Source: Himantopus leucocephalus (taxonomy: Eukaryota; Chordata; Aves; Charadriiformes; Recurvirostridae). Taken from it: a stretch of DNA of 64,000 bases. Positions 53,152 to 64,000 of the stretch are shown here, piece by piece (position 1 is the stretch's first letter; every line of letters starts with the position of its first letter). Both the position numbers and the translations under genes were made by a program. The stretch spans positions 806,001-870,000 of the forward strand of contig RSEF01000014.1 in NCBI GenBank assembly GCA_003993805.1, in the 5' to 3' direction. The notes beneath the pieces are model-generated. The model searched no databases, was not told where the DNA came from, and saw only the letters and a list, made by a program, of their open reading frames with translations.

Positions 53152-56100
53152 TTTGAGATAACGCCAGTCAGACTGGCCATGTCTGTTCCAACAGCAAAGA
53201 TAAAATTCTTTTTCCTGTCCCTATATTTAACATAGCCCATACCAATCCAATATCCTGTTGAATAACTCGTAATAAATCTCCAGAAATCAACCATTCAAAG
53301 AAAATCCCCACTTCTCACTCAGCACTCTTCTGTGATCTTATAATTTACTGTACCATTAGTGGGGCTACATTATGTACTGGGCTCTTATTCCAGCCATGCC
53401 TTAGAACCAGATTTCCTGGAAGCTGGAGACAAGACAAATTCTTAAATGTTGTTGATTTAATTTTCTTGCCAATATTTAGATCCTGGTTGATCAAGTATGC
53501 CTGACACCACTGTTGTGTTTACTGAAAAACAAACAACATTTGCAGTGGTGGGAAAATCGTCTGTCTATACCTCATCTTAGATTTGACACCTGTGTCATCA
53601 CTCCCACTTGTATAAGACAGGTATATTTCTCTACTAGTTGGCAGAAGTACAGGCAACCCAGCAAGTATAAACTGCAGCCCTGAAAATTCCTGTTGCTGTA
53701 TCTGGAGTGGCAAAGAGTGACATTAGTCTATTGAGGTGAAGGCTCAGAGCTGGCCATTGCTGCTTTAACTGAAAGCGTGCAGAATGGAGTAGAAAATGTC
53801 ATTACTTTTATGTTAAGTGAGCGAAAATGTGCAAATCACCCAATATGCAGCAGTTTTTTAACTCTCTTGAGGGCAAAATAGATCTGTATAAGCTTTGCTG
53901 TAACTTATTTGCTGCTGAGGCCAAATTTCATGAAAAGAATAGCTCACAGAAATTATTTGTTGATTTAAACTTCTCTAAAGGATCTGTCTGAGGTTCTTGT
54001 GCTGGCACATTGCAATATGCATTTCAGTGGAAGGATGGCTCAGAGTAAAACTTGGTGGGTAGAATTAGGGATTTAATGTGTTCAACACCATTAATTGTAC
54101 CTGCTATTTACTTAGTATTTTACAGGCTCAAATTGTCATCCTAACTGATTTCTGCAACAGTCAAGATCTTTTATACAGTCTAACCTTGAAGCAGGGTGGT
54201 AAAATGATATGCCTCACGTCACCCAGAAAGTCGGTAGCAGTGTTAAGGTTGGTCCCATAGTCGCCAGAGGCACCTGGGGGCTTGTCCATCCATTTTACTG
54301 TTCATGGACACTTGTATAGCTGAATTTAATTTACGTAATTTTTCAAGAAAAGGCAAATTCTTTCTGTGTGTCTGAAGAAAGAGAATATGTATAAGGAGCA
54401 ACCAAAAATTCCTTTAGGAATAATCAGAAATGTTTAATTCAGCTGAGAGAATCAATACCCGATAGCCACTGAGACACAGAGCTAAACGCAGAGTACCAAA
54501 TAGCCACCAACAATTTAAGTTCTCTTTATGGCCACCTTGTGAGCAGTCTGCACTCTTGAATATATTAAGCAGCTGTGAGTAATGAACAAACTTGTAAAAA
54601 TTAATATGTTTTTTTGAGGGACAGTTAATGAGCTGAAGAAGGGCTACATTGATTGAACAAGTAATTTATTTAATGAACAGTTTGACTCAGGAGTATGGTG
54701 CCTCTGTTGCAGCTCATAGCTGGACCTAAGGGGCCTGTTTGTTTTACTTGGGTATAAACTGCCTCCTGTATATTTTAGTGCTATGGCAGATTTCTGGCCT
54801 TTCCAACAGGATGTGAACAGTTAGATAATGACAGCAAGCAGAATGGAACCAGTGGAGTTAAGTCCTGGAGGAGCATCACCACGGCCAAGATACAGCAAGA
54901 TTAAAAAAGGCTTGTAACTGAACTAGCAAAAACATCCTGAAGAGTGACATCAGCAAATTTTGGAAAGGAATTAGTGTATAATCCTTCAGATTGTAAAGTA
55001 AACTCCATTAGTGGCAGGGAGGAGACTTTTTTGGAATAAGAAAATGATCTCCTGTGTCCCTGCTGCAGCCTCTCTGTGCTGATCTGAAGCTGCCTGGTGT
55101 CCTGCGGCAGGACCTATGCAAGCCAGAGGCTTGACGCATTTTAGCGGTTCTCATGCATCTTTTAAATCTTGTAGACACTTCCAGCACGGCCATGGTGTAG
55201 GCATGTATAGCGGAGTGTGATGGAGAGGCTACTTGCCTATTCCTATGGCAGGTTGTTAATAATTAGTTTTTCCCGAGGCATCCGGGACTGGCCACTAGGT
55301 GCTTGACTCAGCTGGCTCATCCCATACAGTAGTTTCTATACAGTTTTCAGCCTTACTGTGCTTAAAGCTGGATCGGTCTGGGAGAAGAATTTAGTTTTCT
55401 GTATATTTGCTGATGCCTGCACTGGTGTTTGAAAGGAAATGGCTGACCATAACTCACACATACAAACCAGGGAGAGCAAATCAACAAATAAGCTGTGTGA
55501 TACCGTGCCAAGGAAGCCACTTCCCGCCACCTGCAGTATATGAAAGGGGATATAGCACGGCTATTTTATAGCCAGGGGAATACTTGGCTCCAAGTTAGTA
55601 AACAGGATTAATGAATGATTGTTTTGTTGATGAAAACCATCTAGTATTTGTAGACGGTTGAGGGAATCAGGTGCCAAGAAGAAAATGTACTAAGCCGCTG
55701 CTTTTAGCCCTGAGTGGAGATGCGGCCCTTGGAACTGGGAAAGGGTATGTTAAAGAGTAGAAAACAGATCAATAAGTGGTTCTCAGGGAGGAATGTTTGG
55801 TGCTGGCTAAATGGTCAACCTGCAGGGAGCTAGAGGAGGAAAAGCTGTATAAGGAAGGATGAGAAAAGCTGTTACATAAAAAGGGATTTAGTTGTTAAAA
55901 GCAGGGCCATACCCGATTCAAGATTTTTTTCATATTAAAAAAAAAAAAAGAAAACCTTACCCTGAGTGAATAAAGCATCAATTTTCCTACATTTTAAATG
56001 AGATCTAAAAAAGAACTCAGTAATGGCATTGGTTGCCATGGTGTTTAAAGGTGCAGCTCCACAGACACTTCAAATACAGGAGATGCTTTTATCTGCCTAT

Positions 56101-56178
56101 GAGGCTGAGTTAATTTTCATCTGCTGGAATTATTCATTTAGTTTGCTTTAATTATTCTATATTGGCAGCATCATAAAA

Positions 56179-56215
56179 GGGCCCGATTCTGCCATCTTAA
56201 TATAGACAGAGCTCT
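56179..56215 (+). repeat. Dispersed GGGCCCGATTCT-headed element, copy 3
   Basis: GGGCCCGATTCTGCC resembles the head of the other copies. Only the head is recognisable. Confidence 0.3.
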
Positions 56216-57929
56216 TTTCTGCTCCAGAGGAAGAAAGATTAGATGCAAGCTGAACTAGTCAGGAGATGCAAACGGGAATGCTGTGGCTCTGGGCTTGCAG
56301 AGATGCACACTCTGCTGATGGCCCAAATGTCCATTTAAATGGGGGTCAGGGCAGAACTGAGCAGAGGAACACTCACCAGGTTCTGGGGTGTGAAGGTGCA
56401 TGGAAAATCCGCTGAAGAGGTGCTGTGTCCTGTTAACACAGGCACTGACAATCTCCCCGGTCTGTTCAGAGGGACTGCTGAGGTTGGAAGATTCGGTTTT
56501 GTGTCCTCACAGATTTTGCCCTTCTTTCTCCAGAGCAGTAATATCCCCAGCTTGGGGACCGTGGTGAAGTGGACAAAGCCTGTCCCCTCGCTTTACTCAC
56601 CTCCGAACTGCTGGTGTGTTGGACCACCCCATGCCAAACAGGCTTTTGAGCTCACTCCTTTTGCATGTCTTTTGTGGCACTGGGAATGGTTATTGACCGA
56701 ATAAAAAGGTTACTAAGTAGATGGGACCTGTAGTTAGGTTTCCAAATCCCTATCGCACACTTCGGTCTGACTTTTGAAGTGCTGAACGCTTGGCTGCTCC
56801 CATGGCCTTCAGTGGTACCTGCTGGGCGGTTGCTGCCGCCGGTAGCAGCACCACTTGGGTGAGTGCTAAAATCCCCGCTCCTACGCTCTGTTTGCAGTAG
56901 CATCCCCGTGCCCATGAAGAGCCTGGAACTTGTTTCAGATCTTGGCTCATAGACACAGTTTATTCATCCTGCGCCTTACTACCTTTGTATCTCACTGTCT
57001 TAGCTCCCTCTGTCCCCCTGTATTTTGGCTAAGAACACAGCCGTCAATACTGGCACTGCATCTCTAAACACAAATACCTCCTTCCTGTATTTGACTTTAC
57101 TTAAAACACCGGAGTGACCTGAAAGAGGAAAAATTAGAAACTGATGATGTGAGATGATGCAGCTCTGTGTAACTATACTATGGCTGTCATTTGAAACAGG
57201 TGATCAATAAATACATTTATCATGTTTTCTCTCCAAATGTTAGTTGTCACATAATCTGCAATGAAATCGCATTCAGAGTCTCAGGATCTTTTCCAGCACC
57301 CTCTCTATGCTTTATTTTATTGATTTTTTCCCTTGTTCCCCTTAGAAGCATGAGTCAGGAACCCTCTGTTATTAAAAGCAGTCCCAGTTGCACATACCTT
57401 TCATTTTCTTTGGATTACATTAATTGCCTGACAGCTAAAAGTGATCTGGGTTTTTCAGTCTTCAGCACTGGACTGCAAGAAATATTTAACAGCTACAGCA
57501 GATTTATAAAGATGCCACTGAGATGCCTTGAGACTAACAATCAGAAAACACAGCGGCAAAACAACACTATTTTTCAAGGTTAAATGCTCAGAATGCTAAA
57601 AAGGAATTGCACATAATAAAGCCAAACAAAGACTTGGATTCAGCCCATTTTTTCCTCCACTTGTCTCACATAAAAGGAAGATGCTGGTGGTTTAAAAATG
57701 ATTGCACAGCGTCACACGACGATTAGAAATTTAATAAGGGAGCTTTAATTTTAATTTGGTTTTGGTTTTGTAGTTCAAATATCCGTTAGTGTCAACCCCC
57801 TACCTCTATTGCACAGTCATTTTCTTTTCATGCATGCCTTGTTCCCTATCTTTATAAGACTCACTTAGCTGAGAATGGCGGGATGATACTATATAAAGAG
57901 CAGCTAACGTGAAGGAGGGATTGTCCAGG

Positions 57930-58110
57930 CTGATGTTTAGCAATCTGGAACTCAAACATGTCCTGCATGACTTTGAACAAGTCATTTAGCCTCCCTGCAC
58001 CCTGTTTCCCAGGTATAAAGTGCAGGTAATAGCACTTCTCGCTCAGCGAGGGCCGGGAGGATAACTGCTTTTGGAGGTGCTCAGGTACTATGGCAACCGG
58101 ACCAGAAGAG
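57930..58110 (+). mobile_element. MIR-like (CORE) SINE remnant
   Basis: The segment follows the sense order of a tRNA-derived MIR-type SINE: 'gactttgaac', then AAGTCATTTAGCCTCCCTG at 57979-57997, 'ccctgtttccc', 'tataaagtgcaggtaatagcac', 'gggaggataac' and 'ggtgctcaggtactatggcaac'. These correspond to the 'caagtcacttaacctct', 'cagtttcc', 'taaaatgggg' and 'gaggat' landmarks of the family. The tRNA-like head is poorly preserved. The family call is from memory. Confidence 0.7.
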
Positions 58111-58224
58111 GAGCTTTGACAGAGGAAATACCCTGTAGATGTGTACTGGGAAGGCAATGATACAAAATTTGCAGGCTTAAGTACATCAACAACTTTGCAG
58201 CTTTGTTTCAATGACAAAATTAAT

Positions 58225-58300
58225 AGGCCTGATTCTCATTCAACCACGGCCACCACTTTTTGTGCATAAAAAGACCCATCTTAAGGCCCTGCATCACCGG
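58225..58300 (+). repeat. Dispersed AGGCCTGATTCT-headed element, copy 4
   Basis: AGGCCTGATTCTCATT is followed by 'aaggccctgcatca' about 45 bp on. It lies just downstream of the MIR-like SINE and shares its head with the copy at 42,627. Confidence 0.4.
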
Positions 58301-61300
58301 CAGAGATGCTGTCCTCAACCCATAGATGCGTACTGGGGTCTTTTTCACTGCCTTGAAGCAGTGACTGAAGTCCCCACATATGACATGAAGATATTTCCTG
58401 CCTTAAAATGACTTCAGGTCTGCAAGTGAAAAAATGAAACTTGAACTTCAAGAAATGGTTCTTTACTGATCTTGGTGTAATTTATAATTCAAAATGCAAT
58501 GTTCTATGTACAAAGCCAATAGAATTGAACCATTTGAAATTGGTCTGCAAAGGCAGTAATAACCATTCTTTAATGATACTCTGTGAGAAGAGGTGATGCA
58601 AAATTCTCATCCTAGTGACCTTGTAGCAGTTGTTTGTGTTGGTCCATGTTCCAGGTAAATGCTGTACACTTACATATTTATAAACTGTTTTCATTCAAAG
58701 GGAAAGGACTTGCTCACCGGGGGTGACACTTGCAGCAGCATGCCTGATCTGTCCTGCGGTTCTGAGAGCCAGGGAGAAGTGGACGACCTCCCAAGGTGAG
58801 TGGGGATTTTAAATAACAGAGGTGCCCAGCGTCCTGGCTGTACCGCCCTCGCTTTGAAGGCCATCAAAAAAGACTGGCAGCAGCAGGGAAAAGCTGGAAG
58901 CAGTAGTCTTTTTCTTCTTTTCAGTGCCTCACTCTGAGCCTAAGAGAGGCTGTTATGGACTGCCAAGCTGGTCAAGTAAACCATCTTCCTGGGGGTAGCC
59001 AAAACTGCCTCCAAAGGCAGCTTAAACTCCCTCAGTGGTGAGGAAATTGTTGAACCCTTTGCTACTCTCTGAACTACATTTTTGTAGCACCACAAGTCTG
59101 TGCTGGGAGCAGGTTTGAATACTACCTTAACAGGCAAAAAGGGAGAAGAAAAGTTCCACAGTGGTATAGCCTTCCATTAATAACAATTGAGACATCATTG
59201 ACAGGCCCTGCTGTCTTTCCAAGCCTTTCTTGAGATTTTAATTTCCCTTAGGAGGTGGATTAAGTTTAGTCCATTTGTCCATAGTTTTTCTGAAAGGTGC
59301 CATTTCTGTGAAGGGAGAAGCTGATGGAGGTGAGCAGCAAAGCTGCTGTTGCAGCTGGCCTGGACAACTCAGTTTGGATAACCTGTTACCCGACAGCTTC
59401 CTGAAGCTGGTTTGCAATAGGTAGGTGACCCAGGTGCTTCCAGCAGACCAGAAATGTGAGCTGATAGCGAATGCTGCGGGTTGCTAGCAGTTTAGCACAG
59501 CGGGGTGGCTGGTGCCAGCAGCGTTCGGAGCAGGGTCAGCCCTCGCACTGTACCGTCTCCATTACACAGGACAGAGCTGTTGGTGGCAAGGAGTTTTACA
59601 GTCTAGTTAACATCTACGCTATCTACTTGTAGGTGTGTGGGGAAGGTGAGGCATGTATCCTAACTATTTTAAGGAAATACATCATTATTATGAATCAGAA
59701 ATACCTGCAGGGGCTTTGAAGTTTGGATTAAACTCCTATACAGACTCTGTTGAAAAGTACCAAAATTTCCGTTTGTCAATCGATTTCCAAAGTGAGTTAA
59801 GAAAAATAATTAAGACCCTTTTTATTTAGATGACCTTCTCAATGATGTCATGTGGTTTTAACTAATCTGGTATAAATTAATATCTTCAATTTACATTATT
59901 GTTTCTGAGCACCCTTTGATAGATGAGGTCTATACACAGACTTTAAAATCTTCAATTGTTTTAGACTTACCAGCAAGTGGAAATGCTTGTTTTGAGATCC
60001 CATCTTTGTGAGTGGTTTAACAAGCTGATTTTTTTCCCAATGTTTATAAGCTATTTTTTAAATGGGATCCTTATTTTAGAAGTAGCAGGGATTTGTTTCA
60101 CATGCAGATACTCGGGTGTTTCGCCGTTATTTCATATGCCTGATCCTCTTTTGCCAACATGGCATTGGAAGAGCTGTTTTATTTTTTCAGCCCATGAAGT
60201 ACTGGATTGCAGATCTTATTAATTTTGTTTGGTTATATTATATTGTGACTCCAGATTTATTCTTCTGTAATGAATATGGAAAGATTTTCAGTTTTCAATG
60301 CACTAGAACATCACACCTGTTATTATTTCTTATTTTCCTCCCTCCGCCTTTCAAGTTGGTAGGAAGCCTTCTACCTTAGAAATGTGTCTTTTTCTCTGTG
60401 AGCCTTCAAAGTCGCTGAAAGCCTAAGGCTGGCTGCAGTAATCCTGCTTTATCCTTTTTTTTTAACCCCTAAGAAGAATTAATCGTGAATCATTACTCAT
60501 GTGAATTTGCAGTACTCATTTTGTTGTTGTTCTCAGTCCCAGCTTTCACTGCTTTTGATGATTCAACTCAAACTGTTATCACATGTTCACTTTCAGGGAA
60601 AGGCTTTGGGGGACTCAAATTCTTCTTTAATCCTACCTCCAGCTAACAAAATACTATGAACCTTTGGAACAGAGAACATGTGTGTATGTATGTGTGTGCT
60701 TGTGTTTGTGAATGTGTAGGTTGACCTGCTTGAGAGATCCTTTCTTCAGGCTTTGCCTTATCTGTTTACAGATTTCGTTAAGATCATAGAAGGATTATAC
60801 TTAGTGATCTGTGGCTCCAAATGCTCAAGTCTTCTCTAAACTGGAGATGCCTTGGCTGTGGACAAGGGAATTGAACCATTGCTTTTACAGATGCACTTCA
60901 ATATTGTATATTTAACCCATAATTTATTGCTAAAACAAATTGCTTCCCAGATCAGGTACTCCTGGGGAGCAGGAATGGTATTTGTGTTTGTGGAGGTTTT
61001 CTCATGGGGACATTCATTTTTGTCTTTTTTTGTTCACTTGTTCTGTTAACCTGAAATAATTGGTTAATCCCTGTGTATTGGGAGAGGATGGAGAGGAAAG
61101 GGTAGAGAACTTTTACACAGTTAATCAAAAAGCCTTTAAGGCTTGGACTGAACAAATCTTTAACTTTGAGGTAGCCTCCTTTTTCACCCTGCATATAAAC
61201 AGCATCAGTATGAACAATCTAAGCAGTTAGTTACGTGCTCTTTTGCAGTTCTCAGTAGCCTCAGCAGCAGATACCTGCATCAGTCCCCCTTCTTTTAATC

Positions 61301-62300
61301 TGTACTGTCGTATTGGAGGAAAGAAGGGGAAATCATTAGAAGTGGGGGAGATGCCCAATGGAGAGGATAGGAATTGTCAGCTGTGTTACAGCAATAGGTG
61401 CAGCGCTGAGGGAAGGGAGCAGCAAGGCCCTTGAGGAGCTGGGAAGACTTCCGCAAGCAGAAAACACCAGCTATTTATCCAGTACATTTCCTCTACTTTA
61501 AGAAAATTAGGGAAAGGTAGGAGATTAACTTACAACCCTGTGTGAGAGGAGCAATGCTCTAGGGAGAAGAGACTTAGTCTCCAGAGCGGTGCTGAGATAT
61601 GAGAGCTGGCTCTGTTCTTCCCATTAGGATGAAGAAATCATTCTTCCCATTCTGCTGCAAACCAAATGAGTATCTGACTGAATGAATTTGAAGCAAACAG
61701 CTAATAAAACCTAAAATAAATGAGATTACTGAATCAAATCATAGAATGCAAAATATTTGTGTAATTGTATAATTCAAAGCTGTTGCAATATTAATGAATA
61801 TTATAATACAATGATTAAACACAGGATTCATTTCCATTTTGCAAATGTGCCTAAGCCTTTAATCTAGCAGGGTATTACAACATAGGTAAATTTTGTTAAA
61901 CCTTTCTGTGAAAGCACTGTATTTAAAAAACACAACTACAAACCCCTTCCTATTCAAAGCCCTCATCATCACTCTTTGTTTCCTTTAGTCTGCTTCTTCC
62001 CATTGTTTCTGGCTCACCTATTGAAGATAAAATGAGACAATAAGCAACTAAGACGACACATTGAGCAGTGAGAAACCACGGATATAGTTCAGCACAGTTG
62101 AAGTCCAATTGCCTAAAGCACCCTTTTATTCAAATCCTGCCTTTTCTTTTCCTGTAGTCTGATCTAGGCTCTTGTATAAAGTGTTTTTTCTCAGAATAAT
62201 CTTGCTGTTCACAGGGAACTCTTTAAGGAGCAAGGTCCTACTTAATGGCAGTAAGCATGGCAAAAAGTAGCCCCAGGAGAAACAGAAAATCTTAACTGCA
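58300..62300. other. Non-coding interval, no gene recognised
   Basis: No gene, RNA or clear transposon was recognised. A TG-rich microsatellite-like tract occurs near 60,680-60,720. An AT-rich block at 61,680-61,870, with several ATTA/TAAT cores, could be conserved regulatory DNA. Confidence 0.5.
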
Positions 62301-62302
62301 TC

Positions 62303-62328
62303 TTTATTTATCTCAACCCCTATTTATT
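62303..62328 (-). terminator. Two minus-strand AATAAA hexamers
   Basis: The + strand TTTATT at 62323-62328 and at 62303-62308 reads AATAAA on the minus strand. They are correctly placed to end a transcript containing the candidate exon at 62,797-62,491, but such hexamers are frequent in AT-rich DNA. Confidence 0.3.
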
Positions 62329-62422
62329 TAAATTTTGTTTATACATCCCAAAGAGCCAAACATAAGCCAAGAAGTCATTTTTTTTTCCTATAAGTTTTTG
62401 GATCATCTTCTTTTCAATAGCT

Positions 62423-62457
62423 AAAAAAAAAAAAAAAAANTAAAAAAAAAAAAAAAA
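62423..62457. repeat. A homopolymer pair with ambiguous base
   Basis: An A run from 62423 is broken by N at 62440 and T at 62441, then continues to 62457. On the minus strand it is a T tract lying between the stop of the candidate exon and its AATAAA signals. Confidence 0.9.
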
Positions 62458-62490
62458 GATGTTCAAACACCTTTGTGCTTCTTTCGATCC

Positions 62491-62797
62491 TCAGGAAAGT
62501 TGCAGAACTTTAGTCCAGGCTGAACAAAATTGATTACTCCTATTTTCTACTGTCTGGTAACTAATCTTGGCTCCTTGGAGCCTTGCTTTAAGTTGTTCTA
62601 CAGAGCTTTTGTGCTGCTGTAAATCACTGCTGTTGTCAAGATGGGAAAGTTTTGGGCTTTCATCCATCCTTAATGCTCGGTAGTGCAAGGTTGTTGGCTT
62701 GTCTCTGAACTCCGTTTGCTTGATCCTGGCAAGAAGAGGGGCAGATCTCTTGACTGTAACATTTACGTTAGCACTGTGCAGGTTGGTGTTTTGTGTC
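62491..62797 (-). CDS. Candidate 3'-terminal coding exon, unrecognised protein
   Basis: Reading the minus strand from an AG acceptor at 62799-62798 (preceded by pyrimidine-rich sequence ending CCCACACCACAG), one frame stays open for 101 residues to a TGA at 62493-62491. The translation is hydrophilic and charged, includes RALRMDESPKLSHLDNSS and ends SAWTKVLQLS. The middle (SSVEQLKARLQGAKISYQTV) could form a coiled coil. That is unlike the cysteine- and leucine-rich shadow frames elsewhere. Two minus-strand AATAAA signals follow at 62328-62323 and 62308-62303, 160-190 nt after the stop. No in-frame ATG opens the exon, so earlier exons would lie to the right, but none was identified up to 64,000. 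I do not recognise the family. It could still be chance. Confidence 0.35.
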
Positions 62798-63218
62798 CTG
62801 TGGTGTGGGCAAAGCTAAGAGGTGGTCCAGCCCCCTGAGTACCCTTCCCATCGTTTATGTTTGAATCTGCTCCTGGTCAAGCCACAAAACTGGAACTGTG
62901 TGGACTGTGAGGATGCTGCGATAAACACCTCAGGGACTCCTGTCCTAAGCAAGGCAGGTGGTTTTGCTGGTTCAGCGTCCCATGCTCATCTCCCTCTCCA
63001 GGGAGCTGTGACACTGGGATCCCTCGGTGGGCAGGTCCACCTCCTGCTCTGTCCCCACATCTTCTCCCTTTCCCTGCTGCAATGTACGAATGACGGCCAC
63101 ACCAGTGTCAGTTTACAAAAGAAGTGCCTGCCAAGTCTGATTCAGCTCCACAGGTACCAAGTCGTAGGAACCAGGCTTTTACCGTTCTGTTGGTGAGTAG
63201 ACTGTAATATTGATGGCC

Positions 63219-63240
63219 TTGAGAAAGTTTTCTTTCTCAA
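63219..63240. repeat. Perfect 9-bp inverted repeat, 4-nt loop
   Basis: TTGAGAAAG (63219-63227) and CTTTCTCAA (63232-63240) flank TTTT. It sits at the left edge of the CR1 remnant. Confidence 0.9.
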
Positions 63241-63249
63241 AAAGCTATT

Positions 63250-63565
63250 CCACCAGTAGAAGCACCTCCCCTGGTTACTGGAAATCCAGTGAAGAAGGAA
63301 CAGATGTATTATGCCTAGAAATATGTGTATGCTTTTGCTGCAAGGGCAATTAATCATTTGAACAATTTACCTTGGATTGTGCTGGATTCATTGTCACGTG
63401 AAGTCTTTAAATCAAAACTGGATGCGTTTTCTAAAAATAAGATCAACCTCACACAGAACTTATGTGTCTGGTGAAGGACTTGCTGGGTGAAATTCTGTCA
63501 TATGCAAGGTGGAGAAACCAGTGACCATTCTAGTCCCTTCTAACACTAAAATTGATCTGAATCAG
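63250..63565 (+). mobile_element. Ancient CR1 LINE remnant (sense, 3' part)
   Basis: The sense order of an old amniote CR1 3' region is visible: 'gggcaattaatcatttgaacaatttacc', 'ggattgtgctggattca', AAGTCTTTAAATCAAAACTG (63401-63420), 'gatgcgttttctaaaaa', 'gctgggtgaaattctgt' and GTGACCATTCTAGTCCCTTC (63521-63540). The final part corresponds to the 'gatgatcataatggtcccttc' tail of the family. It is diverged, and the terminal short repeats are not clearly seen. Confidence 0.75.
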
Positions 63566-64000
63566 TGCTAGGAAGGTGGGTGAACCTCTCCCACCCTCTG
63601 TGCTACTCACCATTGAATTGCCTGGTGTTACAATGGCTGTGTGAGATGTCTTTATGCTTTTCATTCTACATACTCGCACCCATCCTATACCGCACTACTG
63701 CTCTATTTCCGCTCCTGTATGTCTTTCTACGCTTACAAAAAATTGGATTGGTTGTCCTTTTTATGCACTATTCCTTCAAAAGTACGGTGTATCATAGGGG
63801 CGATTAATATCATCCCATTCATCTTCATAACATTACGATCATTCTGCCATCTTAGAAAGGCATGGGCACCCGTACCCAAGATATGCTAAACCAAAACAAT
63901 GTGAATAATACTTTGAGTGCTTTGATGCAGGAGAATAAAAACCCTCCTATAGCAGCTGTAATAGGTTCTGGGAATGTTTTTTTCAAAATGGAAAAATAAC
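63565..64000. other. Right-edge sequence with unusual CpG content, unassigned
   Basis: After the CR1 remnant comes a pyrimidine- and AC-rich segment (about 63,640-63,880) with eight or so CpG dinucleotides in roughly 240 bp, more than in nearby DNA. One + frame reads as a short hydrophobic peptide but has no homology I recognise. The last 100 bases are AT-rich. Confidence 0.35.

Larger units (their letters stand above)
48542..57925. other. Non-coding interval, no gene recognised
   Basis: This stretch is mostly AT-rich with short chance open frames. It contains three small tandem duplications (50,812-50,857; 51,484-51,539; 52,196-52,230), a hyphenated palindrome at 53,132-53,151 and a GGGCCCGATTCT copy at 56,179. 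A weak MIR-like trace lies near 54,180-54,260. A T homopolymer with an ambiguous base lies at 49,196-49,214. Confidence 0.5.

Noticed and set aside
54180..54265. Weak MIR-like tail (ATGATATGCCTCACGTCACC, AGTCGGTAGCAGTG)
   Set aside because: The resemblance to the 'gaggtcacacagctagtaagtggcag' part of MIR is too weak to annotate without a library search.
63565..63890. Nuclear mitochondrial insertion at the right end
   Set aside because: The hydrophobic frame and base bias suggested it, but I could not match any mitochondrial gene order or motif.

Overview
The window looks like nuclear DNA of a sauropsid, most probably a bird. It carries two intron-containing vertebrate housekeeping genes and a CpG-island promoter. 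Its old repeats are CR1-type LINE remnants and a MIR-like SINE, and I saw no mammalian Alu or L1. No operons, prophage, CRISPR array or bacterial features are present. Species is not determinable from reading alone.

Left end (1-10,580), the gene-dense part. ARL6IP1 enters the window already inside its coding region. Five coding exons give residues 28-203 of the usual 203-residue ER-shaping membrane protein, which ends at 4,218. After its 3' UTR there is a CpG island (about 5,650-6,560) with a textbook ribosomal-protein promoter: an RFX X-box, an ETS site, a CCAAT box, a TCTCGCGAGA (BANP-type) palindrome, a 5'-TOP start and a YY1 site. This drives RPS15A, complete in one non-coding and four coding exons, with a poly(A) signal at 10,549. 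The two genes lie head-to-tail on the + strand, as ARL6IP1 and RPS15A do in human.

Right side (10,580-64,000), about 53 kb with no gene I recognise. It holds decayed transposable elements: CR1 remnants near 31,050 and 63,260, a MIR-like SINE near 57,960, and scattered copies of a GGGCCTGATTCT-headed element. There are also short inverted repeats, small tandem duplications, homopolymer tracts with ambiguous bases, and AT-rich blocks that could be conserved non-coding DNA. The many short reading frames here look like chance, with one possible exception. A minus-strand stretch (62,797-62,491) reads as 101 hydrophilic, coil-prone residues. It has a plausible splice acceptor before it and two minus-strand AATAAA signals after its stop, so it may be the last exon of a gene entering from the right. 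In human the next gene beyond RPS15A on this side is, as I remember it, far away (the XYLT1 region). I found no XYLT1 exon here, but an extended non-coding interval would fit.

No exotic new system is evident. The best leads are the possible terminal exon at the right end, the dispersed GGGCCTGATTCT family, the clustered RFX/ETS/BANP sites at the RPS15A promoter, and several perfect short hairpins.
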